NCBI RefSeq assembly: GCF_001949145.1
Contig: NW_019091491.1
Span: 851,604 to 868,636 of the forward strand
Direction of reading: 5' to 3'
Origin: Acanthaster planci
Lineage: Eukaryota; Echinodermata; Asteroidea; Valvatida; Acanthasteridae
Length of the DNA: 17,033 bases
Shown here in pieces: positions 1-8,966 of the stretch. The number at the start of each line of letters is the position of its first letter. Positions within the stretch are counted from its first letter, which is position 1. Position numbers and translations under genes: made by a program. The notes under the pieces were generated by a model. That model was not told the origin of the DNA, made no database searches, and saw nothing but the letters and a program-made list of their open reading frames with translations.

Positions 1-135
1 TTTGACGGATCTCAAGAGCAAATTCCTGAAGAGCCAGACTCCATCTTAACAACCTTTGATTCTTATTTTTCATCCTTTTAAGAAAAGTCAAAGGGTTGTG
101 ATCTGTATATACTACGCGTACCTTTTCAGGGAGAC
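1..135 (-). mobile_element. Ty3/gypsy-type retrotransposon, RNase H fragment (window edge)
   Basis: Read on the minus strand, about 40 codons are open up to the window edge. They contain [10 protein letters not shown] followed by a basic NKNQRLLRW segment and SLALQEF. This is the typical order in the RNase H domain of Ty3/gypsy Pol: the TDH motif with its conserved acidic residue, then the QR-L-RW-L-Q-F/Y block. In an intact element the integrase would follow, beyond position 1 and outside the window. Above about position 135 I see no reverse transcriptase in the same frame, so the copy is probably broken on that side as well. The family assignment is by motif recall only. Confidence 0.75.
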
Positions 136-203
136 ACAAAAGGATTCGGATCAACTGGGATCGTAACAACAACTACCCTGTCTCACCACACCCGCGCATT
201 ATG

Positions 204-255
204 TCCAGCCAGAACAAAGATGAGCCAATCTTAAAATCAAAAACTGGTTGCACTG
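204..255 (+). repeat. Diverged 52-bp direct repeat, copy 1
   Basis: Begins TCCAGCCAGA. Aligned without gaps to 601-652 it matches at 40 of 52 positions by my count. The similarity fades on both sides. The family is unknown; it may be a dispersed element or an old local duplication. Confidence 0.5.
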
Positions 256-600
256 CCACATGTGGATCGAGAAGAAAATTCACGTAGCTAGAACAGTGTC
301 CTCTTTCAGATCACAAATACTACGGCCTTCTGTTCATTTAGACTTATTTGTATAATCACAAGTGATGACAGTGTAGCTACGTGTCACCCCGTGCACACCT
401 TTTGACTCTCTTATCTGCCTGTCTTCTTTTGTCTTGGCATCCAAACTGATAATTTAAGCGGACCTCCTTAATAGATGGCCTGCCATTACGATAGGGGGCA
501 CTTGCTAGAAATATTAGGGGAGTAAATACACAAACAATTACAAACACAAACACAAACAATGAAGACGTTCCCAGCCAGTAACGTAGACGTGTGTGTTGTA

Positions 601-652
601 TCCAGCCAGAGCAAAGTATGGCCGAGCTTTAAATCAAAATCTCGTTACAGTG
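601..652 (+). repeat. Diverged 52-bp direct repeat, copy 2
   Basis: Partner of 204-255 in the same orientation, about 400 bp away. The shared parts are TCCAGCCAGA at the left end, an AAATCAAAA block near the middle, and a final TG. Confidence 0.5.
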
Positions 653-1799
653 AAACTTTTTGAGACTTTGGCACATTTCAACAAGAGCGACATTCACTGC
701 AAACGTTTCGTGGCGTAATTTTTGCTTCGCTTTCTCGTTCAACATAAGTATGAACCTGCTTTTAAGTCGGTCCTTTTCATACAGGACAGTTCCCGCATTT
801 ACTGGAGTAACACCGATGAATCCAAGGCCGAAGGATACCAGACCGCAGGTGAGCAACCTTTATAGGAAACACTGGAGCTATAGTGATGAACTGCGACTAG
901 CTAGACAATGCAACAAATGCTTGTGTCAACTCGGGCCATTCATTAAGATTTTCGTACTTTCACATCAAGGTTGCACGCAAAGTCACAAATACATTGCACT
1001 TTTTCAGTTCAAGGTTCGCGGGACAATCATGCCTGGCTCTCTCTTCACATTAATAAAAAAACTAACGAGACTTTGGTCAGAGACTTTTGTTAAGAGCAAT
1101 TTATTCCTTTTAAATATTTCAGTTCAAAGCCCTCTGGTTCCCTGTAAAACAAACCTGCCATTTTACACTTTTTTTCTGAAGGAGGTTTTGTCGAGCAAAG
1201 ACTCCAAATGCCACAAAGAGGGCTGTCTTTTCAACTTTCCAGAAAAAAATAAATAGTTGCGTAAGTTACACCATCATCGCAGTGGAAAATTGAACTTCAG
1301 ACACTGGTCCTTAATTTTCTGCTTTGTGTGACATAAGTTCTACCCGCCAGCTACTGTGGCTGGGAGATCTCGTTTCTAAATGTAAAGCTCTCACACTGAG
1401 AAGAAGAAGAAGTGTTCCTGTTTTAATTTACATACATAATATTTAGTATGAATACATGGAAAAATTTGGCCCTATTGGCAATTCAATTACCCAGAATTTT
1501 CAGCGCCCTTTTCATTATTGACTGCTGATTTCTTTTGTATTCATATTTCTTTATTTGTTATGGGGTGGGTCATGGAGTATGTGAATCCCAAAACACAACC
1601 TCTCAGTCAGGTCATGCAACTTTTCGGCGGTGGTTTAATATGTATGCAGTGTTTAGTTTCCTTCCCACACCAAACTACAATTTTGTGTTTGGACTTCAAC
1701 GACTCTATGTGCTGGACCTGTGAGGTCATGATAGGCGGGAATTTTCAATTCATGGCTAGCTAGGTAACCCTTTCTCTTTGAAATTTTACTTGGAACAGT

Positions 1800-1865
1800 T
1801 CTGTCTTGGTTAAAACGTCTGCACTAGTAAGCAGGAAGTCGTGGGTTCGAACCCCACCAGAGACG
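1800..1865 (+). repeat. tRNA-derived SINE head (pol III A and B boxes)
   Basis: An A-box match (TGGTTAAAACG, 1807-1817) and a B-box match (GGTTCGAACCC, 1844-1854) stand in tRNA order. The T arm is perfect: GTGGG (1841-1845), seven-base loop TTCGAAC, CCCAC (1853-1857). An anticodon-like stem pairs 1818-1822 with 1831-1835, with one G-U pair and an eight-base loop. The A box runs directly into that stem, so the 3' half of the D arm is gone. The 5' acceptor strand does not pair with CAGAGAC (1858-1864). It is therefore not a working tRNA; a tRNA-derived SINE or tRNA pseudogene fits. The G-run, CCCCC and GC-richer bases to about 1990 may be the SINE body. Confidence 0.65.
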
Positions 1866-1989
1866 TTTATGCGTGTGGGGGGGGGTACATACCCCCTGTT
1901 CCTCGGGATTTACGGCCATGTATTCTGTGAGTTAAGGTGAGCCACTGGGGTATTCGTCTTTGTCAGTAGTTGCCGGAGGGATGCGCCAA

Positions 1990-2364
1990 GATTTTGTGCC
2001 TAGGACGGCCTGTTAAGCTCTTAAAAGGGGGTGTGCAAAATCAACAAAAAGAATTGTCCTATTGAAAATGGCAATCATCACATGTTGCCATCACACAAGG
2101 CTTATTACAAATCTTATACAAACCTGCTTTCGAGTTTCCTAACATATTTTCATCTAATGAAACAATGCTATCGGTTAAAAAAGTGCGGCGTGTACTTTTT
2201 CGATATCGTGAATAATATTTGTAATGGTGTAATAAAATGGATATAGCTTCATACTTTAAGGGACAAGGTCTCTGATGATAGATTCCAAGAATAAAAAATA
2301 AGTAAAAAAGACAAGCACTGTCACGAGAGAGATTTTGTGTCAGTAAAGTTTACTTGTTGAAACT
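1990..2364. other. Intergenic stretch, nothing recognised
   Basis: AT-rich sequence between the SINE head and the LINE remnant. A plus-strand open frame at 2031-2246 has no recognisable motif and looks fortuitous. Confidence 0.5.
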
Positions 2365-3200
2365 TTGATCACTCCTTTGCCAATGAGCTGCTGGTCCCAG
2401 TGCCCCCCCCAACACATCCATACTCACACTTCTGCTACCAGGAGGCTCAGGACGGGTCTTGCAGCCGAGTGTGATGGTGTGGACCCTGAACTCCTGAAAG
2501 CAGCGGAGGAATCTCTTTGCAGGGCGTTGGAGAGGTTCTTCACAATAGTGTGGCGGGAGGGTTGTGTGCCATCCCAATGGAAGGACAGTAAGGTTCACGA
2601 TCTGCATGAAGCAGTTATTGCCTGATTACACTGTTTTCAGTTCCGGGGAAGGTGTTTGCCTGGGTTCTCCTTCAGCGATAATTATGCAACCCCTCCTAAT
2701 CGAGTACCGCCAGCAACAGCAGTCAGGACTCACACCCTCATGACCTCAGTATGCTGTCATCACGCCAGAAGTATTTTCCAAGTTGCATAGCGAGTTCAGT
2801 AAATGTCACAGCTGCCTTTGTCGATACATGTATTAAAAACGGCTTTCGAATCCATGGACCGAGCCACCTTATGGACGCTGTTAAGTGCTAGTGGCATTCC
2901 GGTGAAGCTAACCGACATGGTGAAGGCTTTACCTGACGGCACTCAGGCTCAGGTGATACTGGGATGCAACCTCGCGGTGCCTTTTCGCGCAACTTACCTC
3001 CGGTGTTTGTAAAGGTTTCATTGTTGATTCTTTGTTCTTTTGCTGGGCCATGGACTGGCTCTTCAGGCGGATGCAGAACATCCTCCACATCACCACCGGT
3101 GATGACACCTTCACAGGTATGCTGTATCCTGATGATGTGGCTTTTTCGTCTACAACCCTAAAAGTTCGTCAGCTGCAGTGGCTTATCAAGGGAGGGGGTA
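2365..3200 (+). mobile_element. Non-LTR retrotransposon (LINE) reverse transcriptase remnant
   Basis: Conserved reverse-transcriptase blocks occur in the right order but in shifting frames. They are RLRTGLAAECDGVDPELLK with WREGCVPSQWKDSKV (about 2434-2595), FSVPGKVFAWVLLQR (about 2634-2680), QPLLIEYRQQQQSGLTPS (about 2687-2740), KTAFESMDRATLW (about 2833-2880), TSGVCKGF and AMDW (about 2998-3060), and YPDDVAF (about 3125-3145). The last block is the catalytic YADD site with Ala changed to Pro. I count at least four frame changes plus stops, so it cannot encode an enzyme. The block order matches LINE elements whose RT carries an AMDWI-like segment; I leave the clade open. The right end stops at the hAT MITE. 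Confidence 0.85.
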
Positions 3201-3207
3201 ACTTTCC

Positions 3208-3310
3208 CAGAGTTGTAACGAGTCACTGATTTTTGTGAGTCGAGTCATTTTACAGCACAGACTCGAGTCGAGTCGAGTTACCCAAAAATGCGACTCGAGT
3301 CACAACGCTG
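3208..3310. mobile_element. hAT-type MITE with terminal inverted repeats and 8-bp target duplication
   Basis: The left end is CAGAGTTGTAACGAGTC. The right end, reverse-complemented, is CAGCGTTGTGACTCGAGTC. These imperfect inverted repeats begin with CAG, as hAT superfamily ends typically do. The flanking 8-mers are AACTTTCC (3200-3207) and AACTTCCC (3311-3318), differing at one base, which fits the 8-bp duplication that hAT transposases make. The 103-bp interior has no coding capacity and carries repeated GAGTC/GACTC motifs. It abuts the decayed LINE, so it probably inserted there after the LINE copy had landed. Confidence 0.75.
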
Positions 3311-3318
3311 AACTTCCC

Positions 3319-5109
3319 CAACAACCCAAAGGAGTTTTATTACTATTGTAGGGTCATGAATATTAGTTAGCGTCTTCCGATGCTCCGCCTTTCTTCTCGT
3401 TCTCTGCGAAGGCATGGGTGCGCGAACGCCAGTCAGCCACAGTTCTGCACATTTTGTTGGATTTTATGAATTCAATTCGACGTGGGATTTACACGGACTA
3501 TAGTGTGATTAATTTTGGACCTTTCTTCTAACTTCGTTTCCTCTCTAATAATACCATTGACCCAGACTGGTCCGTCATCCCTTCGTCGTAGTATTATCTT
3601 GCTTAAGCAACTTATTACAAACACGTACCACCTTGCGACTATATATCACAAAAAGTTGGCACTTATGGGGTTCCACAGGTCAGGCTTGTCAATGTGGATA
3701 AAACGTGCCGAAATGAGGACTTTTTCCTGTGAATAAACGAAATTAGAACGCTTCAAACCTGGACATACAGGAAATTGGATAAGTGTTCAAACCTGCTTTT
3801 TTCTGAGAAAACAGCACAAAATGACAAATATTTTGAAATCATGATACAATTTGTAGAGGAGTAAGCCCATAGAGCAAGGAAACAAGACCTAACAACATAT
3901 CATTCAACATCATGCATCTAACGTGTCAAACATTCATTGCAGCCTCCATGCTTGCAATGCCTTCACTTTTAAAGCTTATTTTCTCGTTTTCATCATCTTA
4001 CCGGCTACCCTATAATTTCACTCAAAGTCAAAGATCATCCTTTTATTCAGAAAAATAAACAAGGTAATATTCAAGAATGTACGTGTCATTATCAATATCA
4101 GATGTGTTCATAAATTATTCAACTATTTTTATGAGTCTCTGGTTCTATTGATAGTAATGGCTAAAAATCTGACACTCTTCCTATACCCATGCTGTAAAAT
4201 TAGGGACCTAATTTTACTTCATCTTTTTAATGTCCAATTCCTACATGTATACTCACTATGCCCACTGAAATGTACATCTAGGCTTTAATTCACAGGGGAT
4301 TTAGCTCCATTGAAACACTTTATGAGGCGACCCCCCAAATGGACAGAGTGCATGCGTGTAGCGCTAGAGGGGTTACTGGTATTGATGTACTCATTCTGGC
4401 CGATTGTCAACCACGGCCTGTGCTGCTATTAAACGGACATCAGTCAAGCAATGCGAGACTTGTGTTTCAAAGTGAAAGGGCAATATACATGTAGACATCC
4501 ATGTTCTCATGCTCCGGGACTAAATAAAGAATTTTAGTGTATAAATAGGTTAAACAAAGTTTTTAATTATATATTTTGATGATCCATAGTACAGGTCCAG
4601 TTCCCAAACCGTACCCCCGTTGTGTGAATTTCACCGATGATGCTATGCACTGTTCACCAACAAAAGTAACTTGAATGCAGCATCCAAAGGTCATGAGAAA
4701 TAGCAGTCACAGACAGCCCGGTCCACTCCTGCTGAATGTCATCCTTAATAAGACTCGCCATCAACCTCATCCTCAGAGCCTCGACGATCAGCTGGAGTAG
4801 TGGATACCACTATATGCTTCTTTCAGTTCAATGCATACATTACGTCCTGCTCCATATGTAATTTGTAAGCAAAAATCGCACTACATCAGCAGGAAGGGGG
4901 AACGTGTTGTTGACAACTTCCGATGTGCTGAAACTGCAGATGCAGGTGAGAAATACTCTATGTCGGTTGCAGTATTGGTCAAAATGTTATAACTGCAATG
5001 TGTGCTTGGGCAAAGGGCAAATCTGTAAAAGGCTACCTTTATCAATTAATAGTCCATTTCTTTGTTTCTATTCTTATTTCGTTTTAATTTTTTCTCAACC
5101 TGAGTGCTC
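3319..5109. other. Intergenic stretch, no supported gene
   Basis: AT-rich DNA with short, unconvincing open frames. The most coding-like part is on the minus strand at about 4560-4805: one frame, broken by a single stop near 4655, reads ALRMRLMASLIKDDIQQEW and, after the stop, GEIHTTGVRFGNW. I cannot place it in a family. A plus-strand frame at 4904-5146 contains CNVCLGKGQIC, which could be an N-terminal zinc-knuckle piece of the broken gene that follows, but this is weak. Confidence 0.45.
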
Positions 5110-6335
5110 GAGAATTAAAAGTTGCTTACAACTTTGTTTCACATAAATTTGTTTCAAGTAAGCTTAGAAAAGCTGCTGAACTGAACAGAGACGAACCGAT
5201 TCTTGTCCACATAAGGGGAAAAGACTGCATTGCTGTGGAAGTTCACTCCCATGTTGACTGTTACCACAGGTACAATCAGGTTTCTGAACAATCAGGAGCT
5301 AATGGAGAAAATGGACAATGGGTAAGGATGATATACTGTTGAAATTGTATTTCTCTCTGTACTCAAACAGCACACTTAAATGTGGACTGGCATGATTGAC
5401 CACAATTATTTCCCTTAAATGTACTTCCTTTCTCAACCTTGCGACCCTTGTCCCCACTAACAATATTAATAATATAAAATATTAAAAAATGGCACAACGA
5501 AGACAGTTTTATCTAATGGAACTCATAGGTAAAGCAGTTTTTTTCAACATCATCCGCAATGAGGGACATTTTTTTCTTGGCATTTGTTATACTACTTAAT
5601 ATTTCTTTACAATGTTTCATGTGCATTCATTGCGCATGTTACATATTTTTCCAGTTTAGTAACAAATCCCATGTCACAACCTCCTTTTATCAATCATTCG
5701 CTGTATTTTGTGAGAGTGTCATTGAGCCACGCATCGTGCTGAGAAGGATGGTGTCATGCGTTTGAATGAACTACTGAGACTGTTCACTGAGATGGTGGAA
5801 ACTTAATTAAAGTAAATCATCAACTTGGGAAAGGAGTTTACAGCAGACACACAGCAAAGCTGTTGGAGGTCTTTGTCTGCCGCAAGGATAGTAGAAACAG
5901 AATCTGCTAGCGAAGCCAGGTACAGACTTTCTGTATGAAATCTACATATGAACAGGCACAGCCACCCACTTCAGATGCCCTTTCCCAACACATCGAGAGA
6001 GCAAACTACCAGGCTGCAATCCATTGCCAATCGCTTGATCGGTACATATTACCACCAGACCCAGTGGGACATGGATGAGTGTTTGAAGAAGGCGACCTGA
6101 AGATAAACTGGATGAGGGATCCTCCAGCTTCTCCAGAAATTCTTAACCAAGTGAACTGCTCGCGGCGTGCAAAATGTCTAAGTGCAACACAGGATTGTGC
6201 TCCTGCAAGAGCAATGATATTTCCCGCACAGAGTTGTGTGGTTGTGTTGAGTGTGCCAACCAAGCCAGCACATACTGTACATCCAACAGTCCATTGTTGA
6301 TGTCGATGCTGATAGTAATCTCTGACAGTGATTAA
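5110..6335 (+). pseudogene. Broken copy of an uncharacterised invertebrate Cys/His and cysteine-tail protein family
   Basis: Several segments recall a large multicopy family of unnamed proteins in marine invertebrates. In order they are: ILVHIRGKDCIAVEVHSHVDC with YHRY (about 5205-5275), a likely Cys/His metal site; SFAVFCESVIEPRIV (about 5698-5742); MRLNELLRLFTEMVE (5756-5800); LLEVFVCR (about 5862-5883); SEARYRL and FCMKS (about 5910-5945); PPTSDALSQHIERANYQA (about 5965-6018); and a tail with CKMSKCNTGLCSC and ELCGCVEC (6168-6265). One intron looks intact: donor GTAAGG at 5322, acceptor ending TTTTTCCAG at 5654, phase 0 on both sides. Past it I see frame changes near 5745, 5810, 5925 and 6165, and stops including a TGA near 6076. 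The long middle part that I recall in this family seems absent at about 5860. The family's function is unknown. Family recognition is from memory. Confidence 0.6.
5322..5654 (+). other. Likely intron inside the broken cysteine-tail gene
   Basis: The exon ends ...CAATGG before GTAAGG, and the next begins after TTTTTCCAG. Joining 5321 to 5655 keeps the reading frame: the segment ending ENGQW continues into FSNKSHVTT and then SFAVFCESV. This indicates that the locus descends from a spliced gene rather than from a processed cDNA copy. Confidence 0.5.
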
Positions 6336-6404
6336 ATATAAATAACACCAATCTCTCCTCACAAACCTATCTGGCAATTCATTCATACAGTTTTAAGGAA
6401 TCTA

Positions 6405-6410
6405 AATAAA
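6405..6410 (+). promoter_or_regulatory. Candidate polyadenylation signal
   Basis: AATAAA, 70 bp after the TAA that ends the cysteine-tail frame. An ATTAAA also overlaps that stop region at 6331. The position suits the old 3' end of the gene, but AT-rich DNA gives such hexamers by chance. Confidence 0.35.
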
Positions 6411-7738
6411 ATTGACTAATTTTGTGATGACAAAAATTGTCTCTAAATGTGGCATTTGGAAATCCGTTTAAAGGGAAGGCCTGGACGACACCCAACTGGG
6501 CTTCAAACTCAATTTGAAAGAAATTATGTTAATCGTAAAGATCCATTTAAAAAGTTAAATACACGAAGTTTGCATTCAACCATATTCCATTTAATTAAAA
6601 AAGGAAACAGCAAGATAAGTGCATGAGTACACTGTCGATCAGGTTCTCCTTTTCCCTGGAACAATATTACGTTGTTTTCACTTCAACCAGACGTTTGAAA
6701 TGGTAAGCAATCCAAACAATGAAGATTTTATCAAGTTACTTCAAAACTAAGTGCCCTGTAAGTCCAAATTAATCTAACGCAATGATATTTTTAAGACTCC
6801 TTGGGATGAGTATTCACCTTTCATGCACAAAACAACAAAGCCTTTGTGCAGTGAGCCTTCATGGAAGTATCATTTATGAAATGTCAGATTTTGTATCACA
6901 GTTTGCGAGCGAATTAGGCGACTTAATTATTTTCCCCTTAATATCTCTTTTGGACAACCACCTCTGTAAGGAATAAATAAGAACATTATCAGCATATTTA
7001 TAATTGTTTGTCAAACGATAGCCCAAGTGAGCAACTACTGTTCACACTCACGTGAAGTCCTTTCTGAGTGGTTGTCACCTTTAGCTTAAAATTTGTATTG
7101 AACGACAGCTTCAGTTGATTTCTAGGTTTTATTTAAGATGCAGAATCCATTCAGAAATGTCTTTTATTCCTCTGGGTCTCCCACATTGTGTCCATCAAAA
7201 TTCTTTCTACTGCACTCATTTTCCCCTAAATTCATCCAGGTAGTGTACTGCATCTTTAATTGACATTGGCTTCAACACTTGTTGCTTAATGAATCCAAAT
7301 TTAAAGATGTCCTTATCACTCAACAAGGGTTGAAGATTTGAGTTGGGGATAGACATGAACTTGTACAGTGTATTTGGGGAATGCATCTTTTAATGTTTTT
7401 AATGTACATCATTATGTCTGAGAGGTTATGTGTCTTTTGATAAAGCCAAAACTACAGGCCAGAATCAATTTAAAATATTCTGAAGAAAAAAGAAAATGTT
7501 CGTTTTTCCACCTTTTTAAAGCTAAAATCTTAACCTTTTGAGAGGGCACCTTTAAGCACAAATATCTACAAAACTGCAGCTTTATAAAAATTCCAACCAG
7601 CAGCTTTGAGTTCATATCAGAATCTATAAAGACCAGTCGTCAATTATTAGTTCTAAGAGGGGTGCCACGAAATTCATTTTCAGACGTAGTAATCGGGGAC
7701 ATATCCTCGCCTATCATCCCGCTTTTTAACGGCTGGCG
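6411..7738. other. Intergenic stretch, nothing recognised
   Basis: AT-rich sequence with short open frames (6782-6976 plus, 7412-7615 minus) lacking domains or splice context. The part next to 7738 is the presumed 3' flank of the GT92 gene. I find no canonical AATAAA on the minus strand close to that stop. Confidence 0.5.
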
Positions 7739-8966
7739 TCAGCAGCATCCAAGGTGACATCCATCGATGCAATGCTGCAAGGCGGTAGCAGCTACTCTCA
7801 TGCCCCAATCCTCTTCAGTTATGTTCAGGATCTTTGCTTCGTCCAGGTCCTTTTGTCGAATTCCATGGTAATGATGCATCCTCAGTAATTCTTTCTTGGG
7901 AAAGTACCTCAGGTATCCTTTACGTAGGAGATTATCGTGCACTCTTACCTTCTTCACGGCTTCGGGGCGATAGATTGGTTTCCTCGTACTGTAATTCCAT
8001 TTCTTCTTGGTTCTCCGCCACAGACGGTCAATCAAGACCGGATGCTCGGTGTCATTCAGGGGCTTACCGAGAAACAGGTAGTTCTCCATGAAAATCTGAC
8101 CGAGCTTCTGCGTTTTAAATCGGGCGACCTTCTCGACGACACGGCGTAAGAATCCCGGTGCTCGATCCTTGGAGCTGTAAGGGTACTCGTCGATATCGAT
8201 AGCTGTCTGCCACTTGAACTGACGGCCGAATCTATTGAGGCAGTCCCGGTAAGCGGGCACCTGCGTGGCCTGCGCCCGCTTACTTAGCTTTTTTATTGCC
8301 CAGTGGCTCCAGTCGATGTAGGTCACAAAGCCAGTCTCAATGAAACAATGCAGTTTTTCTCTCTGACATTCATTGTTGTAGAGCTAGATAAGAGTCGTAA
8401 ACGTACACATGTTCAATACCTGCGTAACTGAGATACTGGAACCACTGCACGATCTCTCTGATTGTAAAATGAGAGACGTCAGTGGCGTAGATGCGAACCA
8501 CCAAAACAGCAGTTAAGAAGTACTTTACCTTGATGTCAGAGTTTGACCTTTCGTGCCTCCCTTTCGATAGTTCAATGAAAGGCCGGCCGGAACACCAGGG
8601 CTCCTGGGTAGTTGTTAGACCTACTTGGTGCATGGAGGAATGTGTTTTATTCCTCCATGCTTGGTGTGTGAAGATGACTTCGTTCCTTGTGTTGAAACCA
8701 ACAATGAAGCCAAGTCTACTACTGCAGTTTGTTGCATTGCAATGGTGAGCGGCCGGTGCGGTGTTTCTCGTTCTCTGGCGTTTCCAGATTAGACAAACAT
8801 ACGGAATGAAGACATTTAGTGTCGTGGTAAAAATCAAAAGTAGAAGTGACAATACCAGAGCCTGCTTGATCCTCATTGCGATGTCTGTCTGCATTCCATT
8901 GCGCATTGATACAGGTCGTGTACCAGCGCAACCTTCAACTAAGAACTCACATCCCGGAAACCGCAT
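7739..8966 (-). CDS. GT92 family glycosyltransferase (DUF23), single exon, one frameshift
   Basis: Predicted Golgi type II membrane enzyme that transfers sugar to glycans; GT92 members include galactosyltransferases, but the substrate here is unknown. N-terminal part (8966-8387): short cytosolic end, one membrane helix (ALVLSLLLLIF, about residues 36-61), a stem with N-glycosylation sites, then LVVRIY, EIVQWFQYL and GIEHVYVYD. C-terminal part (8383-7739): GFVTYIDW, the acidic DIDEYP motif (8197-8180, DxD type), and RMHHYHG near the end. The first frame hits TGA at 8370. The second has TAG at 8386-8384. One surplus base near 8385 explains both; ignoring it gives about 408 residues, normal for the family. 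No GT/AG intron borders lie there. The first in-frame ATG is 8966, but 8906, 8894 or 8876 could be the true start; the last two have G at -3. It may be a recent pseudogene or an assembly error. Confidence 0.85.

Larger units (their letters stand above)
136..1799. other. Intergenic stretch, no supported gene
   Basis: Short open frames occur on both strands, but none has a recognisable domain or convincing splice context. The minus-strand frame at 377-559 starts inside a TTTGTG-type simple repeat, which produces its hydrophobic Phe/Val N-terminus. The minus-strand frame at 629-856 begins at TTG with a stop just upstream; it is somewhat coding-like but matches nothing I know. A diverged direct repeat (204-255 and 601-652) lies here and is listed separately. 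Confidence 0.6.

Noticed and set aside
377-559. Possible small secreted peptide with a signal sequence, dibasic sites and an RGD near its end (minus strand)
   Set aside because: The hydrophobic start comes from a TTTGTG-type simple repeat, and no splice, promoter or homology evidence supports it.
629-856. Hydrophobic, somewhat coding-like minus-strand frame (GLVSFGLGFIGVTP)
   Set aside because: Begins at TTG with an in-frame stop just upstream, no family match, and its end overlaps a dispersed repeat.
1800-1865. Functional tRNA gene
   Set aside because: The D arm is incomplete and the acceptor stem does not pair, so a SINE head or pseudogene fits better.
6006-6386. 126-residue minus-strand protein
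   Set aside because: It lies antisense to the cysteine-tail segments, which match a known-looking family on the plus strand.
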